Positions 8,341 through 17,248 of a DNA stretch of 64,000 nt are shown one piece after another. The position numbers were made by a program, and so were the translations under genes. Every line of letters starts with the position of its first letter. The first letter of the stretch is position 1. Under the pieces are notes generated by a model. That model did no database searches and was not told where the DNA came from. It saw nothing but the letters and a program-made list of their open reading frames with translations. This DNA is from Candidatus Promineofilum glycogenicum. GTDB lineage: Bacteria > Chloroflexota > Anaerolineae > Promineifilales > Promineifilaceae. Where the stretch lies: the NCBI GenBank assembly GCA_016707605.1, contig JADJHJ010000002.1:21115-85114 (forward strand), given 5' to 3'.

Positions 8341-9738
8341 ATGACCACGTCTTCACCCGCCACCACGCCCACCACGCCCGCGCCGCGCCGGCTGGTGCTG
8401 CCGTTTCTGGAGACGGACCCGCTGTTCGACGTGCGCTGGGCGGTGATCCTGCTGCCGGTGTGGTGGTGGCTGGGCGTGGAGCAGTTCATCTGGCCGGCGA
8501 TCTTCGGCCTGGCCGCGCTGAAGATGCTCCACCTCCAGCGGTGGCAACTGCGGCTGAATGGGCCACTGCGCTGGTTTGCCCTCTTCCTGGTGATTATCGC
8601 CATCTCCGGGCTGTTCATCGTCGAGGCCGAGCGCTGGCTGACCTTCTGGCGCAACTTCGGCGCGTTTGCCGGCGGCTTCCTCCTGTTGCTCATCGTTTCT
8701 AATCGCGCCCGCACCTGGCCGGCCATCGAGCGCCTGCTCGACGCGGCGCTACTGGCGGTGCTGATCGCCGGCACGGTGGGGCTGCTGGGCGTGTTGGGCG
8801 TGTGGCGACCCACCTTCCTCTCGCTGGCCGGGCGCGTGATGCCCGAAGCAGTGCTGGCCACCAGCTACGGCCGGGCCATCGCCTTTCGCGCGCTGGGCGA
8901 GTTCGGGTGGTTCACCGGCCTGGAGCTGTTCTATCGGCTGAACTCCTTCTTCCTGTTCAGTAATCACTACTCCAGTGCGCTGGTCTATGCCATCCCCTTT
9001 CTGTTCTATAAGCTGACGCGCTGCCACGGCTGGCGGCGAGTGCTGGTGGTTCTGGGCATCGTCTTGCTACTGATCAATCTGGTCTACACCACTGGGCGCG
9101 TGGCCCTGCTCAGTCTGCTGGGCGGCGCATTACTCTTTGTGGTGTTCTACTCCCTGCGTCAGCGGGCTATCAAGGTTCTGGGCGCGCTGGCTCTGGCGGC
9201 GGCCATCTGGCTGCTGGCCCTGGCCGCCACGGTGGAGCTTGCCGCCCCCGGCCCGGGTAGCGGCCTCATCGGTGGGGCTATTGAGGCTGTGGACGCGTTC
9301 GTCTTCGCCCGCGGCGAAGGCAGCTATACCAGCCGCTTCGGCGTCTACGAGGCGACGATTGCCGGCTTTCTGGAGCGCCCGCTGTTCGGCTGGGGCACCG
9401 AGCGCGACGTGGAGGGGCTGGATTTGCCCGCCGGGTCGCACAGCGAATACTTTGCTGCCCTCTACCGCCAGGGATTACTGGGGCTGCTGTCCCTGCTGGG
9501 CCTCTACTGGTCGGTCTGGCGTACGACGCGGCCCATCGGCCCACCGGCCCAGCCCGCGGGGGCGCTATTGCGTTATGGCCGCTGGTTCTTCGTCACCGCT
9601 GTGGTCAACAGCCTGCTCAACGACCCCAACGTAGACACAACAACCTTTGTCCTGCTGTGGCTTTTCATCGCCCTGCTGGTGGCCGCAGCCCAGTTTATGC
9701 ATGATCAACCGTATGACGACCTTGCCACCAGCCATTGA
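8341..9738 (+). CDS. O-antigen ligase / Wzy-type family membrane protein (copy 2)
   Basis: 465 residues, about eleven to twelve hydrophobic segments. The C-terminal half has the family pattern: a loop containing SRFGVYEATIAGFLERPLFGWG followed by a SHSEYFAALYRQGLLGLL motif. The N-terminal ATG at 8341 follows a 44-base spacer with no other plausible start. It overlaps the WecG-type gene downstream. It is one of three ligase/polymerase-like genes in this cluster; which one is the polymerase and which the ligase cannot be decided from sequence. Confidence 0.8.
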   Translation: MTTSSPATTPTTPAPRRLVLPFLETDPLFDVRWAVILLPVWWWLGVEQFIWPAIFGLAALKMLHLQRWQLRLNGPLRWFALFLVIIAISGLFIVEAERWLTFWRNFGAFAGGFLLLLIVSNRARTWPAIERLLDAALLAVLIAGTVGLLGVLGVWRPTFLSLAGRVMPEAVLATSYGRAIAFRALGEFGWFTGLELFYRLNSFFLFSNHYSSALVYAIPFLFYKLTRCHGWRRVLVVLGIVLLLINLVYTTGRVALLSLLGGALLFVVFYSLRQRAIKVLGALALAAAIWLLALAATVELAAPGPGSGLIGGAIEAVDAFVFARGEGSYTSRFGVYEATIAGFLERPLFGWGTERDVEGLDLPAGSHSEYFAALYRQGLLGLLSLLGLYWSVWRTTRPIGPPAQPAGALLRYGRWFFVTAVVNSLLNDPNVDTTTFVLLWLFIALLVAAAQFMHDQPYDDLATSH

Positions 9739-10498
9739 CATCCTGGGCGTGCCCGTCCACCCCCTGACTGTTGACGAGCTTCACGAACAGTTGGCCGACG
9801 TGATCGCCCGTGGCGAGCAGGCGCGGGTGCTACACGTCAACGCCCACGGCCTGAACCTGGCCGTCGAACACCGCTGGCTGCGCGACTATCTGAATCAGGT
9901 CGAGATCGTCTTTTGCGATGGCGTCGGCGTCATCGTCGGCGCGCGCTTGCTGGGCCACCACATCCCGGAACGCATCACCTACGCCGATTGGATGTGGCAA
10001 CTGGCCGACTTCGCCGCGCGGAGCGACATCTCGCTCTACTTCCTGGGCGCGCGGCCCGGCGTGGCCCAGGCGGCGGCCGACCGTCTGACGGCCCATTACC
10101 CCGGCCTGAAGATCGCCGGCGTGCAGCACGGCTACTTCGACCGGACACTCGACCACCCCGAGAACCGGGCAGTCATCGAGCGTATCAACGCCGCGCGGCC
10201 CAACATCCTCCTGGTGGGCATGGGCATGCCGCTCCAAGAGCGCTGGCTGTGCGAAAATTGGGACTGCCTCAACGTCAACATCGCCCTGACCGGCGGCGCG
10301 GTGTTCGACTACATGTCGGGCGAACTCCAGCGCGCGCCGCGCTGGATGACCGACAACGGTCTGGAGTGGTTGGGCCGGCTACTCATCGAGCCGCAACGCC
10401 TGTGGCGGCGCTACTTGGTCGGCAATCCCCTCTTCCTGGGGCGGGTCGTACGCACGCGACTGAGCCGGCGGCGTCATCGCCCCCATCCTACTCTCTAA
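9701..10498 (+). CDS. WecG/TagA/CpsF family glycosyltransferase
   Basis: About 265 residues. The family signatures are clear: HVNAHGLNLA, an FCDGVGVI motif, YFLGARPGVA, ILLVGMGMPLQERW, ALTGGAVFDYMSGELQRAP and the C-terminal EPQRLWRRYLVGNP. Members transfer an N-acetylmannosamine-type sugar (or similar) to a polyprenyl-linked acceptor (GT26). The start is ATG 9701 or ATG 9713, both inside the end of the preceding gene; the larger upstream frame extension is out-of-frame shadow. It ends the first block of the polysaccharide operon and is followed by a 275-base promoter-bearing gap. Confidence 0.9.
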   Translation: MINRMTTLPPAIDILGVPVHPLTVDELHEQLADVIARGEQARVLHVNAHGLNLAVEHRWLRDYLNQVEIVFCDGVGVIVGARLLGHHIPERITYADWMWQLADFAARSDISLYFLGARPGVAQAAADRLTAHYPGLKIAGVQHGYFDRTLDHPENRAVIERINAARPNILLVGMGMPLQERWLCENWDCLNVNIALTGGAVFDYMSGELQRAPRWMTDNGLEWLGRLLIEPQRLWRRYLVGNPLFLGRVVRTRLSRRRHRPHPTL

Positions 10499-10577
10499 AT
10501 TAGCCAGGCCGGGCGTGCTTGCATGGCGGTACCTTTGCTGATAATGAGAAGAATTGCCTATTTGTCACCGCCGCGAC

Positions 10578-10606
10578 TTGGCCCTCTCTAGTGCACTCGT
10601 TATAAT
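10578..10606 (+). promoter_or_regulatory. Predicted sigma70-type promoter upstream of sugar transferase gene
   Basis: TTGGCC at 10578-10583, a 17-base spacer and a perfect TATAAT at 10601-10606. It lies in the 275-base gap (10499-10773), the only sizeable non-coding stretch in the cluster, so the genes from 10774 onward probably have their own transcript with a leader of about 160 bases. Nothing else recognisable is in the gap. Confidence 0.6.
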
Positions 10607-10773
10607 TGCGTGAATTGCACCCATTTTCACAACTGCCTGGTGGAAACAACATAGATCGACATCACAATGCCAGGTTAAGCGCGCTATGGTGCAGAGACCT
10701 GTTGAGCGGACGCCAGCCCAGTGGACGCGCGCCCGACACGTGTGGGCCAGAGGAGTGAAGGAAGGGGACGATT

Positions 10774-12189
10774 ATGTTGAGGCGCTTTGGCGTAAACTAC
10801 GCTATTTTTTCAATTGTGCTGGATATCTTGCTAACGCTGGTGGCGCTAGTGTTGGCCACCTATCTGGTACGCTACATTCCCACTTCACTCACCAACCTCC
10901 GTGGCCCGGCCACCATCGCGCCTTATACCTATTTAGCGGTGCCCATCATCTGGGGCATCACGTTTCTGGTGTTGTCGGTCTATGATCCCAAACGGATCTA
11001 TAAGGCCATTGACGAGCTACAGATCGTCGCTGTGGCCACGCTTTCCTCGGCGCTGCTCTTCGCCGGGCTGCTCTACCTGGCCCAACGTGACTTCTCGCGC
11101 TGGGTCTTCCTGCTCTTCCTGGGGCTTGATCTGCTGTTCCTGGCGAGTTGGCGCATCCTGGCCCGGGTGCTGTTCCGCATCGGCCGCATGCCCGCCGGCG
11201 AGCGGCGCGTCCTCATCGTCGGCGCGGGCGAAGTCGGCCAGCGGGTCGGCCAAATGATCCAGGAGTACCGTTCGATGGGCCTGAATCTCTCCGGCTATCT
11301 GGACGAGGCGCCCGATAACACTGACGAAGACGGGGCCTTCGTCATGCACGTCCTTGGCCCGCTCGAAGACGTGCGCGAGGTCGTTCAGACCGGCCGCATC
11401 GACGACGTCGTCATCGCCCTGCCCCAGCGTGACTATCCGCAGATCAATGAACTGGTGCTGGCCCTCCATGATTTGCCCGTTCACGTGCGCGTCGTCCCCG
11501 ACTACTTTAGTCTGGCCCTCTATCGCGCCTCGGTTGACGACTTTGGTGGCCTGCCCATGATTAATCTACGCGACCCCGCGCTCAACGACGTGCAGCGCCT
11601 CGTCAAGCGCATGTTCGATCTGGTGTTGTCGAGCATCCTGCTGTCCATCGCTCTGCTGCCGATGGCGATCATCGTCCTCCTCATCCGCCTGGACTCCAAG
11701 GGGCCGATCATCTTCCGCCAGCAGCGCGTGGGCGAAAACGGCCGTCTCTTCTCCATGTACAAATTCCGCTCGATGGTCGTCGGCGCGGAGAAGATGCAAG
11801 ATACGGTTAACGAAGTGAACGAAGAAGGCCAAGTGCTGTTCAAGAAAGCCGACGACCCGCGTGTGACGCGCGTCGGCCGCTTCCTGCGCCACACCAGCCT
11901 CGACGAACTGCCGCAACTGCTCAACGTCTGGAAGGGCGACATGAGCCTCGTTGGCCCGCGGCCGGAATTGCCCTGGCTGGTCGGCCAGTATGAACCGTGG
12001 CAGCACAAGCGGCTGGCCGTGCCCCAGGGCATGACCGGCTGGTGGCAGATCAACGGCCGGGCCGACAAGCCGTTGCACCTGCACACCGAGGAAGACCTTT
12101 ACTACGTCCAGAACTACTCGTTGTGGATGGACATCTACATCCTGCTGAAGACGCCGTGGGTTGTCGTGCGCGGCAAGGGCGCCTACTAA
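10774..12189 (+). CDS. Polyprenyl-phosphate hexose-1-phosphate transferase (WbaP/WcaJ type)
   Basis: 471 residues in three parts: about five N-terminal membrane helices (to about residue 135), a central Rossmann-like CoA-binding-type domain starting RVLIVGAGEVGQRVG, and a C-terminal bacterial sugar transferase domain from about residue 275. The latter shows the family motifs KRMFDLVLS, KFRSM, SLDELPQLLNVWKGDMSLVG and PRPELP. These enzymes start repeat-unit synthesis by moving a sugar-1-phosphate to undecaprenyl phosphate. A GGGGA-type ribosome site precedes the ATG. As the priming enzyme it is the logical first step for the whole cluster. Confidence 0.92.
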   Translation: MLRRFGVNYAIFSIVLDILLTLVALVLATYLVRYIPTSLTNLRGPATIAPYTYLAVPIIWGITFLVLSVYDPKRIYKAIDELQIVAVATLSSALLFAGLLYLAQRDFSRWVFLLFLGLDLLFLASWRILARVLFRIGRMPAGERRVLIVGAGEVGQRVGQMIQEYRSMGLNLSGYLDEAPDNTDEDGAFVMHVLGPLEDVREVVQTGRIDDVVIALPQRDYPQINELVLALHDLPVHVRVVPDYFSLALYRASVDDFGGLPMINLRDPALNDVQRLVKRMFDLVLSSILLSIALLPMAIIVLLIRLDSKGPIIFRQQRVGENGRLFSMYKFRSMVVGAEKMQDTVNEVNEEGQVLFKKADDPRVTRVGRFLRHTSLDELPQLLNVWKGDMSLVGPRPELPWLVGQYEPWQHKRLAVPQGMTGWWQINGRADKPLHLHTEEDLYYVQNYSLWMDIYILLKTPWVVVRGKGAY

Positions 12190-12226
12190 CCCCCGGCGCG
12201 CCGGCTGTCTGACAGGACGAGTCCAT

Positions 12227-13540
12227 GTGACTACGCTGGCCGAGCGGCCACACCGAGAGCAAGATGCGCGGCGCGCTACCCGCCCGCTGGTGATCCTGGA
12301 GGGAATCGCCCTGCTGTTTGCCGCGCCCTGGCTGCTGTTCCCCGATCTGTTCCCCGTGGCAACGGCCGTCGCCCTGGCAGCGCTGGCCGCTGTCTGGCTT
12401 CTAGGCCTGGTCATCGACCGCACGCTGCTGCCGCGCACGCCGTTTAACCTGACCCTGCTGCTGTTCTGTCTGGCGCTGGCTGTTGGCGTCCTGGCCTCGG
12501 CCGATCCAGCCGACACCTTGTCTAAGGCGACCGGGGTGGTGCTGGGATTGGCCGTGTGGCGCTTTGTGGTCATCGCCGCCGGCCGCCGCGGTCACATCGG
12601 CGTCGCCGTCGTGTTGCTACTGCTCATCTGTTTGGGCTTCAGCCTGACCGGCATCGCCAACCTGCGCGAACTGCCCAAGATTCCCTTTCTCGTCGCGGCC
12701 AATCCGTTTCGCAACCTGCCTCTGTCCGGCCTTGACCGGCTGGCCACCCATCCCAACCAGTTGGCGGCGCTCATCGGCCTGTTCTTGCCGTTGCTAGTTT
12801 CGCTGCTGGCCGCGCCACCGCGGCGGCTGGCCGCGCCCCTGTGGCGGCTGGCGCCGGCGCTGGTCGCCCTGCTGGTCGTCGCCATCCTGATCCTCACCCA
12901 GTCGCGCGGTGGCTGGATCGCCGCCATCGCCGGGCTATACGTGTTGCTGCTCCTCTGGGCGGCCGTTCTGCCGCCGTCGCGGGCGCGGCGCGCCTTGCGG
13001 TGGATCGCCCTGGCCGGCGCGCTGGTCGTCGTGGCCGGCGTATTATGGATTGGGCCGGGCACGCTGTGGGAGTTGTGGTTGAATCCGCCGGAGGAGACGG
13101 CGCTAGGCACGCTGGCCACGCTCGACCTGCGACGGAAGATGTGGCCCTGGGCGGTGACGGCCATTGGCGACTTCCCATTCACCGGCGTGGGCCTGGGGGC
13201 GTTCCGGCAGGTGGCCTTTCGCCTCTACCCGCTGCCCATCTGGCCCGACTATGACATGGGCCACGCCCACAACATCTTTCTGCAAACGGCGCTGGACGTG
13301 GGCTTGCCCGGCCTGGTGGCCTACGTGGCCGTACTGTTTGTCGCCGCGGCCGTTGGCTGGCGCGTCGCCCGCCGCGACCCCGGCTTTCGTCCCGTCAGCC
13401 TGGGGCTGCTGGCCGGGCTGGTCGCGCTCCACGTCTTTGGGCTGGCCGACGCGCTGGTGCTGGGCGCGAAGCCGGCGCTCGTCTTTTGGTTTGCTCTTGG
13501 CCTTTTGGCCGCCATGAACAAGGAGGGTTTAGAGTCATGA
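12227..13540 (+). CDS. O-antigen ligase / Wzy-type family membrane protein (copy 3)
   Basis: About 437 residues, ten or more hydrophobic segments. Family motifs: THPNQLAALIGLF, TQSRGGWIAAI, then FPFTGVGLGAFRQ followed by MGHAHNIFLQTALDVGLPG. GTG 12227 is preferred because AGGA at 12214-12217 precedes it and the upstream frame overlaps the priming transferase. The stop overlaps the lipoprotein start (ATGA). The HAHN.FLQ...D.GLPG loop is the hallmark of Wzy_C proteins, and this copy matches it better than the other two. Confidence 0.85.
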   Translation: MTTLAERPHREQDARRATRPLVILEGIALLFAAPWLLFPDLFPVATAVALAALAAVWLLGLVIDRTLLPRTPFNLTLLLFCLALAVGVLASADPADTLSKATGVVLGLAVWRFVVIAAGRRGHIGVAVVLLLLICLGFSLTGIANLRELPKIPFLVAANPFRNLPLSGLDRLATHPNQLAALIGLFLPLLVSLLAAPPRRLAAPLWRLAPALVALLVVAILILTQSRGGWIAAIAGLYVLLLLWAAVLPPSRARRALRWIALAGALVVVAGVLWIGPGTLWELWLNPPEETALGTLATLDLRRKMWPWAVTAIGDFPFTGVGLGAFRQVAFRLYPLPIWPDYDMGHAHNIFLQTALDVGLPGLVAYVAVLFVAAAVGWRVARRDPGFRPVSLGLLAGLVALHVFGLADALVLGAKPALVFWFALGLLAAMNKEGLES

Positions 13541-14319
13541 GTCGTCATCTGCGTCTACTAACCGTGTTGTTGCTGCTGGTCGTTGGGCTGGTCGCCTGTC
13601 GCGGCGACGAGGAAGGGGGCGAAATCGCCACGGCCACGCCGGCCACACTGCCGACGGCCGCACCGATAGTGGTCGTCACCAACACGTCCGCCCCGCCGCC
13701 GACCAGCACACTGCTGCCCACGGCGACGGTCGCGCCGCTGCCGACCGAGACCATCGCCGCGACGCCCACCACCGCCACCACCACCGCCACCACCGCCGCT
13801 GACCAGAGCGGGCAGGGGCAACAAGATCCTGGCGCGGCTACGGCCGCCGCCGCCGGTCAGGCCGCGGGCGCAATGGGGGTGTGGCAGAGCGTGATCGGCG
13901 TGGCCGTACTCAACCAGACCATCTGCGCCACCCTGCAAGGACTGGCCCAGGCCGGCCAGCAGGGCGGGCTGGGGGCGCTGGCGGTGCCGGCCGGGTTGAT
14001 TGGCATAGGTAGCGTGCTGCAATCGGCGCAGCAGCAGTTGGGCGGGCTGCTCAACACGCCCGGCCTGGGCCTGCTACTGGGCAGCTTGCAGACCGATCAG
14101 GCGTCGCTGAGCGCCTTGTTGGCGCAGTGGTCGGGCGGCCAGATGGACGCCGCCGCCGCCGCCGCCGCGCTGCAAGGCATCTGTGGCGCGACCGACGCCA
14201 CACTGGCCCAGACGCAACAGGGCGCGCAGGACTCCGGATTGGGTCAGGACCAGGTCGACACAATGATCACCGAGTCAAAGCGCGACGCGGCCGGGTCGCT
14301 GGGCGGCCTGGTGCCCTAG
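13537..14319 (+). CDS. Predicted lipoprotein with Thr/Pro-rich linker
   Basis: 260 residues. A signal peptide with lipobox (LLLLVVGLVAC, Cys at about residue 21) is followed by a long Thr/Pro/Ala low-complexity linker (about 30-95), then an Ala/Gly/Gln-rich domain with hydrophobic stretches (ICATLQGLAQ..., GLLNTPGLGLLLGSL). Two cysteines lie in the mature domain. ATG overlaps the stop of the upstream polymerase-like gene. The stop TAG shares the palindrome CTAG with the stop of the convergent aldolase gene. I recognise no family; a surface-anchored accessory of polysaccharide export is a guess from position. Confidence 0.75.
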   Translation: MSRHLRLLTVLLLLVVGLVACRGDEEGGEIATATPATLPTAAPIVVVTNTSAPPPTSTLLPTATVAPLPTETIAATPTTATTTATTAADQSGQGQQDPGAATAAAAGQAAGAMGVWQSVIGVAVLNQTICATLQGLAQAGQQGGLGALAVPAGLIGIGSVLQSAQQQLGGLLNTPGLGLLLGSLQTDQASLSALLAQWSGGQMDAAAAAAALQGICGATDATLAQTQQGAQDSGLGQDQVDTMITESKRDAAGSLGGLVP

Positions 14320-15041
14320 TCCGGCCCCACGCCCCACTGGGCCTGGAACGTCGCGGCATCGCCCGGCCGCTCCAGGCCCATCGCGCGGCGCAGCCGCAAC
14401 AGCTTGGCCAGTTCGGCCGCGGGCAGTGGTCGCTCGGCCGCCAGTTGGGCCAGCATGAAGTGGATGCGGGCGTTCTGCTCGACCGTCTCCAGGCGCATGA
14501 AGGCCTCGGTCAGCGTCGTCCCGACGGTCAGCGTGCCGTGGCGCTGCAAGATGAGGGCGTCGTGCTCGGCGATGAGGTCGCGGATGGCCGCCGCCCCCTC
14601 GTCGCTCGACGACATGGCGTAGGCGGTCGTTGGGATGAGGCCCAGCAGGACGATGACCTCCGGCAGCAGCGGCGTATCCATCGGCACGCCGGCGATGGAC
14701 AGGGCGACGGTGATGGGCGGATGGGCGTGGACGACGGCGGCCACGTCCGGCCGGCGGCGATAGGCCTCCAGGTGCATCGGCAGTTCGCTCGTCGGCCGCA
14801 ACGGGCGCGCCCCGTCCGTGGCCGCGACCAACACACGCCCGTCCAGATCAACCACCAACAACTGCTCCTCGCGCATCAGCCCCTTGTGCAGCCCCGACGG
14901 CGTAATGAGCAGCCGCTCGCCGTCCAGCCTGGCCGACAAATTGCCCTCGAAGCCGCACAGCAAGCCGCGCGCGTACATCAATTGACCGACGCGGATGATC
15001 TCCTGGCGCAACTGTCGCTCGCGTGTCTCGTTTTCGCTCAC
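14316..15041 (-). CDS. Class II aldolase/adducin family protein (FucA/AraD-like)
   Basis: 241 residues. The fold's landmarks are all present: GNLSAR (33-38), TPSG (47-50), SELPMH (85-90, with the catalytic-type Glu86), HAHPP (105-109, zinc histidines) and RHG (167-169, third zinc histidine). These enzymes cleave or epimerise sugar phosphates such as L-fuculose-1-phosphate; the substrate here is not determinable. It starts one base after the panE-like gene ends, so the two form an operon. Confidence 0.88.
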   Translation of the reverse strand: MSENETRERQLRQEIIRVGQLMYARGLLCGFEGNLSARLDGERLLITPSGLHKGLMREEQLLVVDLDGRVLVAATDGARPLRPTSELPMHLEAYRRRPDVAAVVHAHPPITVALSIAGVPMDTPLLPEVIVLLGLIPTTAYAMSSSDEGAAAIRDLIAEHDALILQRHGTLTVGTTLTEAFMRLETVEQNARIHFMLAQLAAERPLPAAELAKLLRLRRAMGLERPGDAATFQAQWGVGPD

Positions 15042-15042
15042 G

Positions 15043-16092
15043 TTATCCTCTCTGCTCAGTACGCACCACTTCGGCCAGCAGCCGCTCCGGGCGGCCGTCG
15101 AACTCGGCCCGCGCCGCCTCGTCGCCCGTCAACCGCAGCAGCACGTCGTTGAGTGTGGCGTTGACCGGCGCGGCCACGCCGCAGGCGCGTCCGGCGGCGG
15201 CGACAGCCCCATTGTGGAACACCACCTCGCTGCGCCCCTTGCCGCCGGCCAGGTCGATGTGGAACGACGGCATCTTGTGGCCGCGGCCGTGGACGATGAC
15301 CTGGGTGAAGACCAGCCGCCGCAGGAAGCGCGGCGCATAGGCCAGCGTGGCCGCCAGCGGGCGCACCGAGGCGGTCGGCAAGTTGACGACGTGCAGCCCC
15401 AGCCGCTTCATGACGGCCAGGATTTCGCGCAACATGCGCATCTCCAGGTCGAAGATGTCGTCGCGCCGGTATAGCTCGGCCGGCGGCCGGTTGAGGATGG
15501 CCGAGGTGGCGTTACCCATGACGTTGAGGAACACCTTCGACCACTTCATCGCCCGATAGTCGGGCAGGCTGCCGGCGCGAATGCCGGCGGCGGCGAAGAG
15601 CGCCACCCACCCGGTCGCCGATTGGCCGGGCAGCATCGGGGCCAGAGCCAGCCCGCGCCCGGCCCGCTCCACGGCCACGCCGGTCGGGCTGAGGCGGCGG
15701 ATGGGAATGGTGATCGACCCGGCCAGGACGCGCTCCGCGCCGAAGGGCGCGGCGACGATCTCCTCGATGCCGATGCCGTTCTGGGTCGTCAGCACCATCG
15801 CCGGGCGCGGGCAGACGGCGGCCAGTTCGGCCACCGCCGCGGCCAGGTCATAGGCCTTCATGCCCAGCACAACCAGCCCCGGCGGTGGGCCGTCGAACGC
15901 CTCGGCCAGCCGGCCGACGGCGCGCAGCGGCGCGACCTGCGTCTGGCCGTCCTGGGTGATGCTCAGGCCGCCGGCGTTGAGCGCCTCGGCCGCCGCCGAG
16001 CGCGTCACCAGCGTCACGGCGTGGCCGGCCAGCGCCAGCCGCCCGCCCAGATAGCCGCCAATCGCCCCCGCCCCATAGACCACAATATCCAT
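15043..16092 (-). CDS. panE: 2-dehydropantoate 2-reductase family (PanE/ApbA)
   Basis: 349 residues. The N-terminal Rossmann motif VVYGAGAIGGYLGGRLA binds NADPH; a C-terminal ketopantoate-reductase domain contains MKWSKVFLNVMGNATSAI, where the Lys and Asn are the expected catalytic residues. The canonical reaction reduces ketopantoate to pantoate in coenzyme A synthesis. It is longer than the usual 300 or so residues, and it sits with an aldolase rather than panB/panC, so it may act on another 2-keto acid. The gene symbol is therefore tentative. Confidence 0.75.
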   Translation of the reverse strand: MDIVVYGAGAIGGYLGGRLALAGHAVTLVTRSAAAEALNAGGLSITQDGQTQVAPLRAVGRLAEAFDGPPPGLVVLGMKAYDLAAAVAELAAVCPRPAMVLTTQNGIGIEEIVAAPFGAERVLAGSITIPIRRLSPTGVAVERAGRGLALAPMLPGQSATGWVALFAAAGIRAGSLPDYRAMKWSKVFLNVMGNATSAILNRPPAELYRRDDIFDLEMRMLREILAVMKRLGLHVVNLPTASVRPLAATLAYAPRFLRRLVFTQVIVHGRGHKMPSFHIDLAGGKGRSEVVFHNGAVAAAGRACGVAAPVNATLNDVLLRLTGDEAARAEFDGRPERLLAEVVRTEQRG

Positions 16093-16118
16093 CGCGCCCG
16101 CTCCGCCCGGCCCTGGGC

Positions 16119-17060
16119 TTACTCCTGACCCGCGCCTAGAACGCTGCCGGCGAACTCCGGCCGGCCGCGGGCGAACTCTTCGGCCGGCATGGCCCGCTTA
16201 CCGGCCAACTGTACCTCGTCGAGGCGCAGCCCGCCGCGGCCGGCGCGAACGACGATCCCCTCGGCCGTCCGCGCCACCAGGCCGGGCGGGCCGTCGGGCA
16301 GCGCGGCGACGGCCGGCCGGGCGCGCAGCACCTTGAGCGTCTCGTCGCCCCACGCCGTAAACGCGCCCGGCCAGGGGGTCATGGCCCGCGCCAGCCGGTC
16401 TAGTTCGGCGGCGTCGCGTGTCCAGTCGAGCCGGCCGGCGTCCTTGGCGATAAGCGGGGCGTAGGTGACACCCACTTCCGGCTGGGGCGTGGGCGCGATG
16501 CGTCCGGCCAGAATGTCGTCCAGATGGCGGCGCAGCATGTCGCCCCCCAGCGCCGCCAGGCGGTCGTGGAGCGTGGCCGCCGTCTCGTCCGGGCTGATGG
16601 CCAGCGCCTCCTGGACGTACATCGGCCCGGTGTCCAGCCCTTCGTCCATGCGCATCAGGGTCACGCCGGTCGTGGCGTCGCCGGCCAGCAGGGCGTGCTG
16701 GATGGGCGACGCGCCGCGCCAGCGCGGCAGCAGTGAGGCGTGGACGTTGAGGCAGCCGCGCGGCGGCAGGTCAAGCACGTGCGGGCGGAGAATCTGGCCG
16801 AAGGCGGCGACGACGATGACGTCCGGCCGCCACTCATGCAACGGCGCGGCGGCCTCTTCGCGGCGCAGCGATTTGGGTTGGTAGACGGGGATGCCGGCCG
16901 CCTCGGCGGCCAGCTTGACCGGCGGCGGCCGGAGTTGCCGGCCGCGGCCGGCCGGCTTGTCGGGCTGGCAGACGACGCCGACGACCGTCTGTGTGGCGAT
17001 CAGGGTTTGCAGGACGGGCACGGCGAACTCCGGCGTGCCCATGAAGATGACTCGGGCCAT
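16119..17060 (-). CDS. fmt: Methionyl-tRNA formyltransferase
   Basis: 313 residues from ATG at 17060. N-terminal ARVIFMGTPEFAVPVL and the family signature NVHASLLPRWRGASPIQHA with DTG downstream (Asn-His-Asp catalytic set) are plain; the C-terminal tRNA-binding domain follows (TPWPGAFTAW). It formylates initiator Met-tRNA using 10-formyl-tetrahydrofolate. The frame extends upstream but ATG 17060 matches the family's start and has a TAGAAT hexamer seven bases upstream, suggesting a near-leaderless transcript. No def gene is adjacent. Confidence 0.93.
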   Translation of the reverse strand: MARVIFMGTPEFAVPVLQTLIATQTVVGVVCQPDKPAGRGRQLRPPPVKLAAEAAGIPVYQPKSLRREEAAAPLHEWRPDVIVVAAFGQILRPHVLDLPPRGCLNVHASLLPRWRGASPIQHALLAGDATTGVTLMRMDEGLDTGPMYVQEALAISPDETAATLHDRLAALGGDMLRRHLDDILAGRIAPTPQPEVGVTYAPLIAKDAGRLDWTRDAAELDRLARAMTPWPGAFTAWGDETLKVLRARPAVAALPDGPPGLVARTAEGIVVRAGRGGLRLDEVQLAGKRAMPAEEFARGRPEFAGSVLGAGQE

Positions 17061-17067
17061 GCCGGTC

Positions 17068-17073
17068 ATTCTA
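17068..17073 (-). promoter_or_regulatory. Predicted -10 element for leaderless fmt
   Basis: TAGAAT on the minus strand, seven bases before the fmt ATG. The spacing places the expected transcription start at or near the start codon. No clear -35 was identified. Confidence 0.45.
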
Positions 17074-17147
17074 GCATGAGCCGCGCCGGCGGGCGATTTG
17101 GTCATCCTGTCCAACGGATCGTCCAGCAATTGATACAGGCCAGGCCG

Positions 17148-17176
17148 TTGACGCGCAGTCTCTTAGTCATTACACT
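17148..17176 (+). promoter_or_regulatory. Predicted sigma70-type promoter for DUF4013 gene
   Basis: TTGACG at 17148-17153, a 17-base spacer, TACACT at 17171-17176. A strong ribosome site (AAAGGAG, 17233-17239) and the ATG at 17249 follow, giving a leader of about 65 bases. Confidence 0.6.
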
Positions 17177-17248
17177 GTGGCATATTGCAACCCCTGTCGT
17201 TCGACTGCGTAATAGTCAATAGCCCTTAAAGCAAAGGAGAATCATTCG

